Notes under the pieces: generated by a model
Seen by the model: only the letters and a program-made list of their open reading frames with translations
What the model was told of the DNA's origin: nothing
Database searches by the model: none
Translations under genes and position numbers: made by a program
Source: Pseudomonas helleri
Lineage (GTDB): Bacteria > Pseudomonadota > Gammaproteobacteria > Pseudomonadales > Pseudomonadaceae
NCBI RefSeq assembly: GCF_009600315.1
Contig: NZ_WIWC01000007.1
Span: forward strand, 62,001 to 126,000
Length of the DNA: 64,000 nucleotides
Direction of reading: 5' to 3'
Shown: one piece after another, positions 35,281 through 44,915 of the stretch
Layout of the letters: every line of letters begins with the position of its first letter
Numbering within the stretch: the first letter of the stretch is position 1

Positions 35281-35841
35281 ATGACGTCTTCAAAAGACGA
35301 AAAGCTCATTCTCGTAGATGAACACGACCAACCCATCGGCACAGGTTCGAAACTGAGCGTGCATCAAGACGGTCTGCTTCATCGGGCTTTTTCTATTTTT
35401 ATTTTCAATGGCAAGGGTCAACTGATGCTGCAACGGCGCGCATTGGGTAAATATCACTCGGGGGGGTTGTGGACCAATACCTGTTGTGGCCACCCTCGCC
35501 CCGATGAAACGGTTCTCGGTGCCGCACATCGTCGGTTGCAGGAGGAGATGGGGTTTGATTGTGCCCTGCACGAAGCGGGCACCTTGACGTACCGTGCCGA
35601 AGTTTCGCAGGGTTTAATCGAGCATGAATTTGATCACGTGTTTGTTGGGCGATTTGATGGCCAGGTTCACCCTGATCCCGATGAAGCCCTCGATTGGCAG
35701 TGGGTTGACCTCGACACGTTACACACTGCACTCATGACCCAACCCGACACCTTTACGGTCTGGTTTAAAACCATTGTGGAACAGCCCGGTGGCAACCTGC
35801 GCAACCTCAAGGCTTTAGCCCTGAAGCTGCACACTGAGTAG
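35281..35841 (+). CDS. idi: Isopentenyl-diphosphate delta-isomerase, type I
   Basis: Interconverts isopentenyl and dimethylallyl diphosphate. The 186-residue Nudix-fold protein shows the catalytic Cys69 in WTNTCCGHPRP, metal ligands His28, His34, His71, Glu114 and Glu116 (LIEHEFDH), and Tyr104. It also has the Nudix-like helix AAHRRLQEEMGF. These positions match the Escherichia coli enzyme closely. The ATG at 35281 has only a weak ribosome site. It appears monocistronic, divergent from an MFS gene and convergent with the mannitol-synthesis gene (12-base gap). Many bacteria using the MEP pathway keep this enzyme as a non-essential balancer. Confidence 0.96.
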   Translation: MTSSKDEKLILVDEHDQPIGTGSKLSVHQDGLLHRAFSIFIFNGKGQLMLQRRALGKYHSGGLWTNTCCGHPRPDETVLGAAHRRLQEEMGFDCALHEAGTLTYRAEVSQGLIEHEFDHVFVGRFDGQVHPDPDEALDWQWVDLDTLHTALMTQPDTFTVWFKTIVEQPGGNLRNLKALALKLHTE

Positions 35842-35852
35842 GCCTTCAGTCA

Positions 35853-37973
35853 TCAAGCACTAATTGCGTCAGCTTCCACACCCCGTGCGAAGTGGCCAGC
35901 AATGGACTCCAGCAACACCTTGTCCTTTAAAGGGTCAAGACCCGGGTACGGCTGTCCGTTGTAAGGGCCGGTGTAGGTCAACACGTTTTCAATGCTTGAG
36001 CCCGTCTCATACACACTTCGCATTAAATGGCATTCGGCGTCCTTGGCGTCAGCAGCACTCAGCGCATAATGCAGCGCCAATGAACTGCCGAACTCCAACG
36101 CGTTGCATTCGATGCCATGTTTTTTCGCCAGATCAATGCTGCGGAAAATGCGCTCATTGCGCTGCAACTTGCGCAACGGATCCCGCCCGACGCGAACGCA
36201 GGGGTCCTTGAAGGAATTCTTGCAACGCTCAAGAAAGGTCGAGGAAAAATCACTGATGGCATCTGCCAGATGCGGGTATTCCGCGACCAGCGCAGGCCCT
36301 ACTTCGTGATGAATCAGTCGTTCAGCCAGAGCGCTGACACGCGGATCGCCCATGCCCTGCCCCACCCACGAATACCCCAGCAAGCTGGAGTACCAGGCAA
36401 TAATCGCGTGCGGGCCGTTCCAGAGCAGGTTCTTCATCACTTGGGTCTGGCTGATGTCATCCACGGTTTTAACCTGACGCAGACGCTCCAGCAGGTTGCT
36501 GCCCCGCTCGGCATACAGCAGCATATCAGGCTCACTGTTAAACAGGATCAAGTGCAATTGACCGAGTGCATTGGTCGACTGGGCAAACGGTCGGAAGCGC
36601 GCAATGAGCCGCTCATACTCAGGCACAGGGGATTTCAGTGAGCGTTTTGGCGCGGGTGTGCCGTCATTCAGGCTGTTTTGGAAGATCGTCGATTTAATCC
36701 GCAACTGTCGCACCAGCGCTTCATTGGTGATTTTGGAGACGATACGGCTCACGACGGTTTCAGCAAAATGGGTGTTATCCAGAATTTTGGCGCACAGCTC
36801 GGGCGATACCTGCTGCGCCAGATGCGTCTGGACTTGGCGGCGAACAAACTCCGCGCCACCCACCTTGTTCAGCACAATCAGAATCGTCAGCTCTCGGCCG
36901 CGCCGCTCGAAACGTCGGACCAAGCCTCTGGCAATCACCCCTACCTGCTTGCGAATCGCGGGTTCGGGCAAACTAAGCCCGACAATCTCCGCGACGTCGT
37001 ACATACGGATCACCGCTTCGTCGTCGTCCATGTCAATCATGTTGAGCGAATCGATGGTTTGGTCAAAGGATGTCGCGCCGTAACGCACGCTAAAGCTGCC
37101 AAAGGCCTGAATGGTTTCTCTGAGCATCCGTGAGCGCGTCGCGGCAATGATTTCACACGGGCGCGTGTAACCATCCCAGTGCGAGAAAATCTGTGTCAGG
37201 TAACCGCCGCCCATGGCACCAAAACCGTGGATCCCGACACTGAACTGGTTCAGCGCCTGCGGAAAACTTTCAGTCAAATGCGGTGTGCCCAGGTCAGGCA
37301 TGCAATCGTTCAGGTCGGCGAGAAAGCCATGCATGCTCTGATACACCTTCAAAGCTGCGGCCTTGACCTCTGGGGCTGGCGGCTTGATGTCTTCAATCAG
37401 AATGGGTTGGCCTTCAGCGCGGGTCGCAGAGAGCAGGCCATTTTCAGAGTCTTCCAGCATCAAGCAATGTTCAGGCAGGCAGTTCAGCGCACTGGCTGCT
37501 GCCAGAAAAATCTCGGGGTGGGGCTTGCCTTGAGTCACTTCGTCGCCACACACGGTGACATCGAAATACTTCAGCACATTGGCATTAATCAGGTATTCCT
37601 CGGCAATCGCTCGACGGCTGGATGTTGCAACGGCCATGGTCAGGCCGTATTTGCGCAATCGCTCCAAGACCTCCAGCAAACCGTCCTTGATCGGCACGCC
37701 ATTGTCGCGGACATAAGCCAGCTCAAGTTCATCGGCGCGCTTTCTAACTTCGGCGTAGGGAAAGTCATCGCCATGGTTGGCCTTGGCCAGCGCTTCGGCT
37801 TTCTTGGCACTCAGGCCCAGTGAGCCTATGAGAGTGGCTTCACTCAGCGGCGTGCCGAAAATCTCGAGTGCCGCCTGTTTCAGGGTTTTGAAACGCAGGC
37901 GTTCCGTGTCAAACATCGTGCCGTCCATATCGAAAATGGCACTGAAAATGCGTTTGCCCTGGAAATAAATCAT
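35853..37973 (-). CDS. mtlD: Bifunctional mannitol-1-phosphatase / mannitol-1-phosphate 5-dehydrogenase
   Basis: A 706-residue fusion. The first about 220 residues are a HAD phosphatase of the beta-phosphoglucomutase-like type: FDMDGTMFDTE with nucleophile Asp15 and Asp17, VATSSRRA, GKPHPEIFL and LEDSENGLLSA. From about residue 245 a Rossmann start (VGIHGFGAMGGGYL) leads into a polyol-dehydrogenase-type C-terminus with VMKNLLWNGPHAIIAWYSSLLGY. The only family I know with this order is the Acinetobacter baylyi MtlD, which makes mannitol from fructose-6-phosphate as a compatible solute under salt stress. AAGGAG lies nine bases before ATG 37973. Single-gene synthesis and secretion of free mannitol is the expected role; osmotic induction is inferred. 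Confidence 0.9.
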   Translation of the reverse strand: MIYFQGKRIFSAIFDMDGTMFDTERLRFKTLKQAALEIFGTPLSEATLIGSLGLSAKKAEALAKANHGDDFPYAEVRKRADELELAYVRDNGVPIKDGLLEVLERLRKYGLTMAVATSSRRAIAEEYLINANVLKYFDVTVCGDEVTQGKPHPEIFLAAASALNCLPEHCLMLEDSENGLLSATRAEGQPILIEDIKPPAPEVKAAALKVYQSMHGFLADLNDCMPDLGTPHLTESFPQALNQFSVGIHGFGAMGGGYLTQIFSHWDGYTRPCEIIAATRSRMLRETIQAFGSFSVRYGATSFDQTIDSLNMIDMDDDEAVIRMYDVAEIVGLSLPEPAIRKQVGVIARGLVRRFERRGRELTILIVLNKVGGAEFVRRQVQTHLAQQVSPELCAKILDNTHFAETVVSRIVSKITNEALVRQLRIKSTIFQNSLNDGTPAPKRSLKSPVPEYERLIARFRPFAQSTNALGQLHLILFNSEPDMLLYAERGSNLLERLRQVKTVDDISQTQVMKNLLWNGPHAIIAWYSSLLGYSWVGQGMGDPRVSALAERLIHHEVGPALVAEYPHLADAISDFSSTFLERCKNSFKDPCVRVGRDPLRKLQRNERIFRSIDLAKKHGIECNALEFGSSLALHYALSAADAKDAECHLMRSVYETGSSIENVLTYTGPYNGQPYPGLDPLKDKVLLESIAGHFARGVEADAISA

Positions 37974-38412
37974 GGGGTGTTACTCCTTATACCGCGGGTG
38001 ATGGGTTCAGATAAAAACAGTGCTCAGAACGCATCAGGCGGGGGGACGTAACAATGGCGCCAGTCGGCGCAGCTGCCTGGTAAGCGGGGTCGCAGGCGGG
38101 GTATGGCGAAGTGTATGAAGCGGCGAAAAACAAACCCTGTCACTGCGCGCGGGCAGCTTTTAACGTGAGGCCCACACTTGGCAATCAGGGATGCGCAAGG
38201 TGAGCCGAACGAGCGATTGATACGTGTGATTCCATCCATAGGGCGTTGAAATATCCTGTTTCGATAGAGAGTCCTTTTTAGCTATAACCCATTTAATGGC
38301 TCTAAATCAAGGCAACAAGCCCTGTACTTCGTAGCAGTTGCCGAAGGCGACGTCCGATTGCGAAGCGATCGTAACTACCTGAGCACTCAATTTAGAGAAA
38401 CGCAGTGATTGT
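37974..38412. other. Intergenic interval with a repeat-like element and no supported gene
   Basis: About 440 bases. The part next to 37973 carries the mtlD promoter. A minus-strand open frame at 38024-38239 (71 codons, start MDGITRINRS) has the arginine-, cysteine- and proline-rich composition of a spurious frame, though similar frames recur in Pseudomonas as I recall, which would suggest a conserved DNA element. A repeat-like stretch lies at 38329-38375. Confidence 0.5.
38329..38375. repeat. REP-like element
   Basis: The stretch begins TTCGTAGCAGTTGCCGAAGG and continues CGATTGCGAAGCGATCG, forming an imperfect hairpin (GATTGC against GCGATC with one wobble pair). This GTAGCAG...GCCGAAGG type is familiar to me as a dispersed intergenic repeat of fluorescent pseudomonads. 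A single copy is present here, so repetition cannot be shown from this window. Confidence 0.4.
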
Positions 38413-39438
38413 CTATTTCTGGCTCAATTGTTCAACCAGAACTTTATTGAAAGCGGCTGGATCTTCCATTTGCGGCGCATGGCCCATGCCTGCAAATTCA
38501 ATCAATCTGGCGCCCGGTATCAGGGCTGCGGCCTGTTTGCCGAGCACTTTGTAATGGCCTATTTTGGCCTTCACTTGCGGCGGTGCTATATCGCTGCCAA
38601 TGGCTGTCGTGTCGGCGTCACCGATCAGCAACACGGTAGGCACCTTGAGTTGTGGCATCTCGTAGATCACCGGCTGGGTAAAAATCATGTCGTAGATCAA
38701 GGCCGAGTTCCATGCCACACGCTTATGCCCCGGGCCTTTATTCAACCCTGCGAGCATGTCCACCCAACGGTCGTATTCGGGCTTCCAGTTGCCTGCGTAA
38801 TAGGTGCTTTGTTCATACTTACGAATGCCGGCAGCGTCCAGTTTCAGCTCGCGTTCATACCATTGATCGACGCTTCGCCACGGTACGCCCAAGGCTTTCC
38901 AGTCTTCCAGTCCAATCGGATTGACCAGCACCAGCTTCTCGGTATTTGAAGGGTAAAGCAGCGCGTAGCGGGTCGCTAACATCCCGCCGGTGGAATGACC
39001 AATCACACTGGCTTTGTCGATGCCAAGCTGGCTGAGCAAGGCATGGGTATTGGCTGACAGTTGCTGGAAACTGTACTGATAGTGTTCAGGCTTGCTGGAC
39101 GTGCAAAAGCCGATTTGATCAGGCGCCACTACCCGATAGCCCTGCGCACTCAGCGCTTTGATGCTGTCACCCCAAGTCGCTGCACAGAAATTTTTGCCGT
39201 GTAATAACACGGCGGTATGACCATTGGCCTCACCTGTAGGCGCAACGTCCATATAGCCCATCTGCAAGGCTTGCCCTTGGGACTCTAAATCGAAGTGATG
39301 CAGCGGATACGGGTACTCAAACCCCTGAAGTTGTTCACCATAGCCCGTAGTCGAAGACGCGGGGGCCGCGACAGCAAGCATGGGTAACGCGCAGGACAGA
39401 GCCAAGCATGAACGCTTGATAAAAGGTGCACACTGCAT
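38413..39438 (-). CDS. Exported alpha/beta hydrolase
   Basis: A serine hydrolase of about 341 residues with a Sec signal peptide ending in AVA-AP. I prefer ATG 39438, with GAGG eight bases upstream, over ATG 39444. The oxyanion region is LLHGKNF, the nucleophile elbow GHSTGG (Ser near 149), the acid is probably in LLIGDADTTA, and the histidine is in FAGMGHAPQMEDP. This is the family's normal order. It should act in the periplasm. It is divergent from the TonB-dependent receptor gene with a 137-base gap, so the two could be co-regulated, for example in uptake and cleavage of an ester ligand. Substrate unknown. Confidence 0.88.
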   Translation of the reverse strand: MQCAPFIKRSCLALSCALPMLAVAAPASSTTGYGEQLQGFEYPYPLHHFDLESQGQALQMGYMDVAPTGEANGHTAVLLHGKNFCAATWGDSIKALSAQGYRVVAPDQIGFCTSSKPEHYQYSFQQLSANTHALLSQLGIDKASVIGHSTGGMLATRYALLYPSNTEKLVLVNPIGLEDWKALGVPWRSVDQWYERELKLDAAGIRKYEQSTYYAGNWKPEYDRWVDMLAGLNKGPGHKRVAWNSALIYDMIFTQPVIYEMPQLKVPTVLLIGDADTTAIGSDIAPPQVKAKIGHYKVLGKQAAALIPGARLIEFAGMGHAPQMEDPAAFNKVLVEQLSQK

Positions 39439-39478
39439 GGGCATCGCCTCAAAAAGACTTGAGACTCACACGCCGCTA

Positions 39479-39493
39479 TTAACCCAAGGTTAA
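39479..39493. promoter_or_regulatory. Short palindrome between divergent hydrolase and receptor genes
   Basis: TTAACC (39479-39484), CAA, GGTTAA (39488-39493). A perfect dyad in the shared promoter region of the hydrolase and TonB-receptor genes. It does not read as a Fur box. The binding protein is unknown. Confidence 0.35.
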
Positions 39494-39575
39494 AACCCGC
39501 CTGTATGATGTCGCGCTCAAGAATCAGGCCACTACTCAAGCCTGACACGGGTCAGTCATAGCTCAGGAGCGTTTA

Positions 39576-41765
39576 ATGAACAGGCTTTACCGGACTTTCA
39601 ACGTGGCAGAGTCCGCCCCGCGGTTCGCGCTCAACTCACTGACCCTGGGCGTATTGCTATCCAGCGCCTCGCCCGTTGCTTATGCAGTGCAAACTGAACT
39701 GCCAGCCACCAGCGTGACCACCTCCGAGGCATTGGGCTATCAAGCTGATCAGGCCACAGTCGCAGGTTTCGAATCAGCGCCATTGCTGGACACACCTGCT
39801 GCGATCACGGTCTTTACCGACGCCTTGATCGCAGACCAGCAAGCCCGACTGCTCAGCGATGTGTTGAAAAATGACGCTTCTGTGGGTGAAAGCTATGCGC
39901 CCGTGGGTTATTACGAAAACTTCGTGGTGCGTGGCTTCTCGTTGAATTCGGCCAGTAGTTACAAGATCAATGGCCGTACCATCACTGGCGAGCAAAATGT
40001 CGGTCTGGAAAACAAACAGCAGGTTGAATTGCTGAAAGGCCTAGCGGGTTTGCAAAGCGGTGTTTCAGAGCCTGGAGGTGTGGTCAATTACGTGACAAAG
40101 CGGGCCGCGGATGTGCGTTCGGTTACCGTTTCGACCGATGACCGCGGCAGTGGATACCTGGCCACAGACGTAGGCGGCTGGTTTGGGAGCGAGCAACAAT
40201 TCGGACTGAGGGTCAATCTGGCCCATGAAGACATTCATTCTTACGTCCAGCATGCCAACGGGCAGCGGGATTTCGCGTCCGTAGCCTTCGACTGGAACAT
40301 CAGCCCCAATGCCCTGCTGCAATTGGACGTTGAATACCAAAACAAGGAGCAGCGCTCAGTACCGGGCTTTCAACTGCTGGGAAACACTGACCTCCCCCAT
40401 CATGCTTCGCCGAAAAAGCTGCTGGCCCACCAAAGTGGCAGCAAACCTGTGACCATAGATTCTCTGAACCTTAACGGGAATTTTGAGTACCGTTTCAGCG
40501 ATACCTTAAAAGCGAGCCTCAGCGCCTCGCGCAGCAAAGTCATCATTGATGACTACAGCTCGTTTGCCTGGGGCTGTTACGGATCAGACAGTTGTGCGGG
40601 TAGTGCCGTGCCGAACTACTTCAGCCCCGAAGGCAATTACGACATCTACGATTTTCGCAGCCCCGACGACACCCGCCGCAACGATGAAATACAAGCGGCT
40701 CTCAGCGGACAATTCGATACAGGATCTCTTAGCCATGAACTGACCGTGGGCACCAGCGCATTTCGTCGTGTGGTGGACCAGCGTGAGCTCATCAACGAGA
40801 TGATCGGCAGCGGTAATATCGACAGCGAACCCGAAGCCTTTCCCCGCTACACCGGCGCGGTCAATGACAGTTATCGCCGCCTGGACAGCCGCCAATACAG
40901 CGTGTTCTTCAATGACCGCATCAGCTTCAATGAGCAGTGGCAAACGGTGCTGGGTGGCCGAGAAGTCCGCCTTGATGAGCGAACGTTTGATGATCAGGGC
41001 GACACGACGCGCCACACCCAACGCTATGAGTTCTTGCCGCAGGCCGCACTGATTTATAAACCGATGCAAAACCTGTCGCTGTACACCCGTTACAGCAAAG
41101 GTTTGTCGCTGGGGGGCGAGGCGCCCTGGTTCGCCAGCAATGCCTTTGAAATATTGGCACCAAGCGTGTCTCGGCAAATCGAGGCCGGCATCAAATACGA
41201 CTGGCAGCGCATGAGCGTGAGCGCCACGCTGTTTCAGATCCGTCAGGACTACCAGTACGCACGGCCCAATGACGATGCCAGTTTTACCTTTGTGCAACAG
41301 GGTGAACAGAAAAACATGGGGCTGGAATTAGCGGCCAATGGACAGGCTACTGATCGTTTGCACGTTTTTGCCAGCGTGGCAGCAATCCGCTCCAGAGTGA
41401 CCGGCAGCGGTACACCTGAATATGAAGGGCACCAGACAATCAATGTGCCCACCCTGCGCGCCAGCCTGTATGGCGACTATGCACTGCCTTGGATCGAAGG
41501 TTTGGCCTTGCTGGGCGGCGTGCAATATAGCGGTAAAAAATATGCCAACCAGCAAGGTGCTGTCGAAGTGGGTTCCTACGCTATTTTCAATATTGGCAGC
41601 CGTTACAGCACGCGTATCGATGGCTATGACACGGTGTTCCGTTTGACGGTCGATAACCTTTTTGACAAGCGATACTGGCGCGATGTGGGCGAATACATGG
41701 GTGACAACTACCTGTTTCAGGGCGCCCCGTTAACCGCAAGGCTGAGCGCCTCAATCAATTTCTGA
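39576..41765 (+). CDS. TonB-dependent siderophore-type outer-membrane receptor
   Basis: A 729-residue outer-membrane receptor. It has a signal peptide of about 38 residues, then a plug domain (AAITVFTDALIADQQARLLSDVL, SYAPVGYYENFVVRGFSLN, VELLKGLAGLQSGVSEPGGVVNYVTKRA) and a 22-strand barrel that ends in the expected aromatic residue (LTARLSASINF). The domain order is that of ferrisiderophore receptors such as FhuA/FpvA relatives. There is no N-terminal signalling domain, so it does not activate a sigma factor. AGGAG lies just upstream of ATG 39576. The exported alpha/beta hydrolase encoded divergently may process its ligand. The ligand is not known. Confidence 0.94.
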   Translation: MNRLYRTFNVAESAPRFALNSLTLGVLLSSASPVAYAVQTELPATSVTTSEALGYQADQATVAGFESAPLLDTPAAITVFTDALIADQQARLLSDVLKNDASVGESYAPVGYYENFVVRGFSLNSASSYKINGRTITGEQNVGLENKQQVELLKGLAGLQSGVSEPGGVVNYVTKRAADVRSVTVSTDDRGSGYLATDVGGWFGSEQQFGLRVNLAHEDIHSYVQHANGQRDFASVAFDWNISPNALLQLDVEYQNKEQRSVPGFQLLGNTDLPHHASPKKLLAHQSGSKPVTIDSLNLNGNFEYRFSDTLKASLSASRSKVIIDDYSSFAWGCYGSDSCAGSAVPNYFSPEGNYDIYDFRSPDDTRRNDEIQAALSGQFDTGSLSHELTVGTSAFRRVVDQRELINEMIGSGNIDSEPEAFPRYTGAVNDSYRRLDSRQYSVFFNDRISFNEQWQTVLGGREVRLDERTFDDQGDTTRHTQRYEFLPQAALIYKPMQNLSLYTRYSKGLSLGGEAPWFASNAFEILAPSVSRQIEAGIKYDWQRMSVSATLFQIRQDYQYARPNDDASFTFVQQGEQKNMGLELAANGQATDRLHVFASVAAIRSRVTGSGTPEYEGHQTINVPTLRASLYGDYALPWIEGLALLGGVQYSGKKYANQQGAVEVGSYAIFNIGSRYSTRIDGYDTVFRLTVDNLFDKRYWRDVGEYMGDNYLFQGAPLTARLSASINF

Positions 41766-41942
41766 TGGGGCTATTCATAACGTCACAGGGATAGTGGTGC
41801 ATGGCTCTTCTTTTGCCTTCGCCGTGATTGCATAAAAAAACCGGTCCAGTTACACGAATACACATTCATTAACGATACATCCTAAGACTTCGAGCGGCTG
41901 TAGCTGACGGTTAACGCTACAAAGGCAGTGATAGTTTTCCAA

Positions 41943-41969
41943 ACGTGAAGTGGATCAGCCACTTCACGT
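41943..41969. promoter_or_regulatory. Perfect 27-base hairpin just before the Tc toxin start codon
   Basis: ACGTGAAGTGG (41943-41953) and CCACTTCACGT (41959-41969) are perfect 11-base arms around ATCAG. The element ends 16 bases before the first Tc start codon (41986) and one base before its ribosome site AAGGA. It could be an operator, a 5' leader structure controlling translation, or a terminator for the upstream receptor, though no T-run follows. Confidence 0.65.
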
Positions 41970-41985
41970 CAAGGAACTGCTCACT

Positions 41986-44915
41986 ATGCCCAAGGATTAC
42001 TCTCCCTTACTGGATTTACTCATCGCTTCGCGCCCAGGGCGTGAACATCAACGGGACAGGTTTAACGCTGCACTACTGGCGCTCGACATCCACTCGGTGT
42101 TCGACATCATCCGGTTCTCCAGAAACGACTTTATTGATCGACTTGCCAAGCATTGCGACGAAGATGGGGGGCAAGCCTATGACAATGCCGTCGGCTATGC
42201 CTCAAAAATAGAACTGCTGGCGCGTACCCCCTCTTTGCGCGATCCCGACATGCTACGTAACAAACGCGGCTCGACTTCCGACCCGCATGCTCCTCCCACC
42301 TACGCGACCCTGTTCCCCGAAAATGAGGACTCGTTCTGCTCGGCGTCCTCTTTGGCTGCAGTCGATTCCCCCGCCGCTTATCTGCGAGCGCTCTATATGT
42401 TTGCGCTTCAGGTTGAACAAACAGGCAAAGGAACACAAGAAAAAATAACCCTCGACCAAAGACGGCCGGCACTCAAATACTTGATGATCGACGATGAAAA
42501 TACCCATCGCGAACTGCCTATGCTGACCTTGGTCAACGAGACCTTGCGCGAACATTTAAAAAAGTATTTAAACGATAACAGTGATCTCTATGGCAACCGT
42601 ACAGTCGAGCAGGTGTTAACTGAACTTCGCTTTCCGTTCGAACTTCCGTTCGATCTGGCACATCAGCAATGTGTCTTGAGCCTGTCGGGCCAAAAACCGC
42701 AGCTAGGGGCCTTGAATTACCTCATCAGTCTCAAGCTTCCTTACACCCAGCAGCCTGAAAATAAATATGGAGTCGTTTATCAGGAAGCCTATGAGGCACA
42801 ACGCCTGCTTACACTCTTGAGCCCTGCTCAGCAAAATCTATTAACAGAAGATATCTACGGACAAAACCCGTCACTCGATGCGCAGCCTGCGTCCTTTTTC
42901 AAAAAACACTATGGCAATGCCCAACCCATTACTGATCAACAACATTTCATGCAGAACACAGGTTTGAATACTGACCAACTCCTGGAGTTATTGGCGTTGG
43001 GACGTCACCGTCCGCAGCGCTCTGCCCATGTATTACCTGCACCCGCACAGATAACCAGCGATCAAAACATAGGTGCACGCTATATCAATGGCCCCTTGGT
43101 GGGCGGCAAAAAAAGGCTGGGACTCAGCACTTTCACTGCTGAAAAAATGCATCTTGAGCAGACCACTAACCAACGATATGACCGCTTGCAAAGGATGATC
43201 CGCTTGCAACGCTGGCTCGATATACCCTTTTTTGAACTGGACGAGTTTGTTCATAGCGCTCAACGCTGCGAAGGCACTCCATCAGACTCACTGATCATTA
43301 ATGACAACACCCTGCGGGCATTGGGCGTTTTTCGCTATTTAAGTCGGCGCTTTGCCATCAACCTCAAAACGTTTTCAGCCTGGCTGTATCAGTTATCCGT
43401 GCATGGAACAGGTAAACAGGCAGCGTTGTTCGATCAAGTTTTCAACCCGCCGAATTGGTTACATTCCCCCTTGACGCTGGATAACCAACCCTTAGACCTC
43501 ACTACAACGGATGCCACTCTATTTCGAATCTGTGCGTCATTGGGTCTGGAAGATACGCCAGTGTCTATGGGACTTCTCAAAACCCGTACCCAAGACTATT
43601 TGAGTCAGCCCGCTCGCAATATTTCAACCCTCTCCAGCTTTTATCGCCAAGCCACACTGCCTGGATTGTTCGCACTGTCTATTAATGAGTGCGATCAACT
43701 GGTTCATATGCTGGGTGGTGCGGACTACCGGCGGCAATTGGTTATTCCCGCCTTACGTACATCAGGCAGCAACTCTCCGCCGGACTTTCTCGACGTACTG
43801 ATGCAATTGGACTGGGCTGTCACTTGGCTCAAAGAAAGCAAGACCAGCACTTCCCAATTGCGCCGGCAATTATTGCTGGACACTGCGCCCCCCCCGCATC
43901 AGTACAGGCGCGACTTGCTCAAGTCCACACTGTACTGCAAGGCACGCAAGAGTACTTTCTTCCGCAGACCATGCTCGATGAACTGGACCTTCCTCAGGCC
44001 GAAGCAAGCGCCAAACACCTTGAACTCCCTTGGAACATGCTGTTGGGAAAAGCATTGCTAAGAGCGCATGTGCTGCCTACCAGGCAACCAAAGCTGGAAG
44101 CTATGGAGAAAGCCGTCGATCAAGGCGTTGATCGCTACACAACTCTGAGCATTGACCCCGAACGTAACCGGGAACTTAAAAACGCGGCTAAACAAAAACT
44201 TTACACGGTGGTAGAGGCAGCCTTCATGCAACTTCAGCCATTGAGGGAGGATGTGGAGCGTTTGCTCAAGGATTCGTCTCAAGCCAGCGAGAATTCCGGC
44301 TTGTATAAACAGGCTTTCAGACAGGTAACCCGCGCGTTAGCCAATGCCCTTGGCGTCCAACAACCCAAGGAAACACTCAAGCACATTCTGCTGTATTTAC
44401 CCAATGCCGAGGGCGACCTGCAACTGCCCTTGAGCCGTGAGGTACTGCAATCATTTCTGCTTAACCCCCACTGGCTGGACGCGGAGCAGGTAAGCACTGC
44501 CAGGATCAAACTGACACTTAGCACCCTGTATCTGTTCGAGCGATTCAATCGTTTCAACCTGAAGTACGGGGCCAATCACGACATGCTGCTCATTTATTTG
44601 AACCAGGCCAACCCACAGGTTCAGCCCGAAAACTCGATCAGCCTGAATGCGCAATGTAACCGTCAGTTATCCGAAATTATGGGCTGGAGTCCAGCTGAGG
44701 TTGAGTTGCTTACCCATCGTCTGCCAGAGAAGCGAGTGCGTTCGATGACCGAACTGGACTGGCTTATGCGCTGCCATGACACCACTAAAGTAACAGGACT
44801 CTCGGCAAAGACAGTGCTGTCAGCCACAAGTTTGACGTCTACTTTCAGCTCTGATGACTGGAAAAACGTGGGTATCGCAGCCCTCGGTACTCACTCAAGG
44901 AATGACCATGTCTGA
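41986..44915 (+). pseudogene. Tc toxin A-component N-terminal subunit (TccA/TcaA-like), frameshifted at a C8 tract
   Basis: The N-terminal part of the insecticidal Tc A component: the helical shell that shields the pore. I start it at ATG 41986 with AAGGA 10 bases upstream. The first frame gives about 635 residues, with LDLLIASRPGREHQRDRFNA, YATLFPENEDSFCSASSLAAVDSPAAYLRALYMF (the family's VRP1-type block) and QRYDRLQRMIRLQRWLDI. At the run of eight C (43888-43895) the homologous reading moves by one base to the next frame, which continues ASVQARLAQVHTVLQGTQEY to TGA 44913-44915. One more C would restore a single protein of about 975 residues, close to the size I recall for TccA. Loss by phase variation, fixed mutation and sequencing error cannot be told apart. 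The next gene overlaps by eight bases. Confidence 0.85.
43888..43895 (+). repeat. Homopolymer of eight C at the frameshift site
   Basis: A C8 run inside codons reading GCG CCC CCC CCG, exactly where the two halves of the TccA-like reading frame part. Runs of this length are prone to slipped-strand change. Confidence 0.9.

Noticed and set aside
38024..38239. Small gene of 71 codons on the minus strand
   Set aside because: Composition looks like a chance frame, no ribosome site, and it overlaps a repeat-like intergenic region.
40584..41297. 237-codon open frame on the minus strand
   Set aside because: Antisense to the TonB-dependent receptor; no supporting motif.
43888..43895. Programmed -1 ribosomal frameshifting at the C8 run
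   Set aside because: A plain C run lacks a usual X-XXY-YYZ slippery heptamer of A/T type, and I saw no clear stimulatory structure; slippage of DNA or an error is simpler. It is not excluded.
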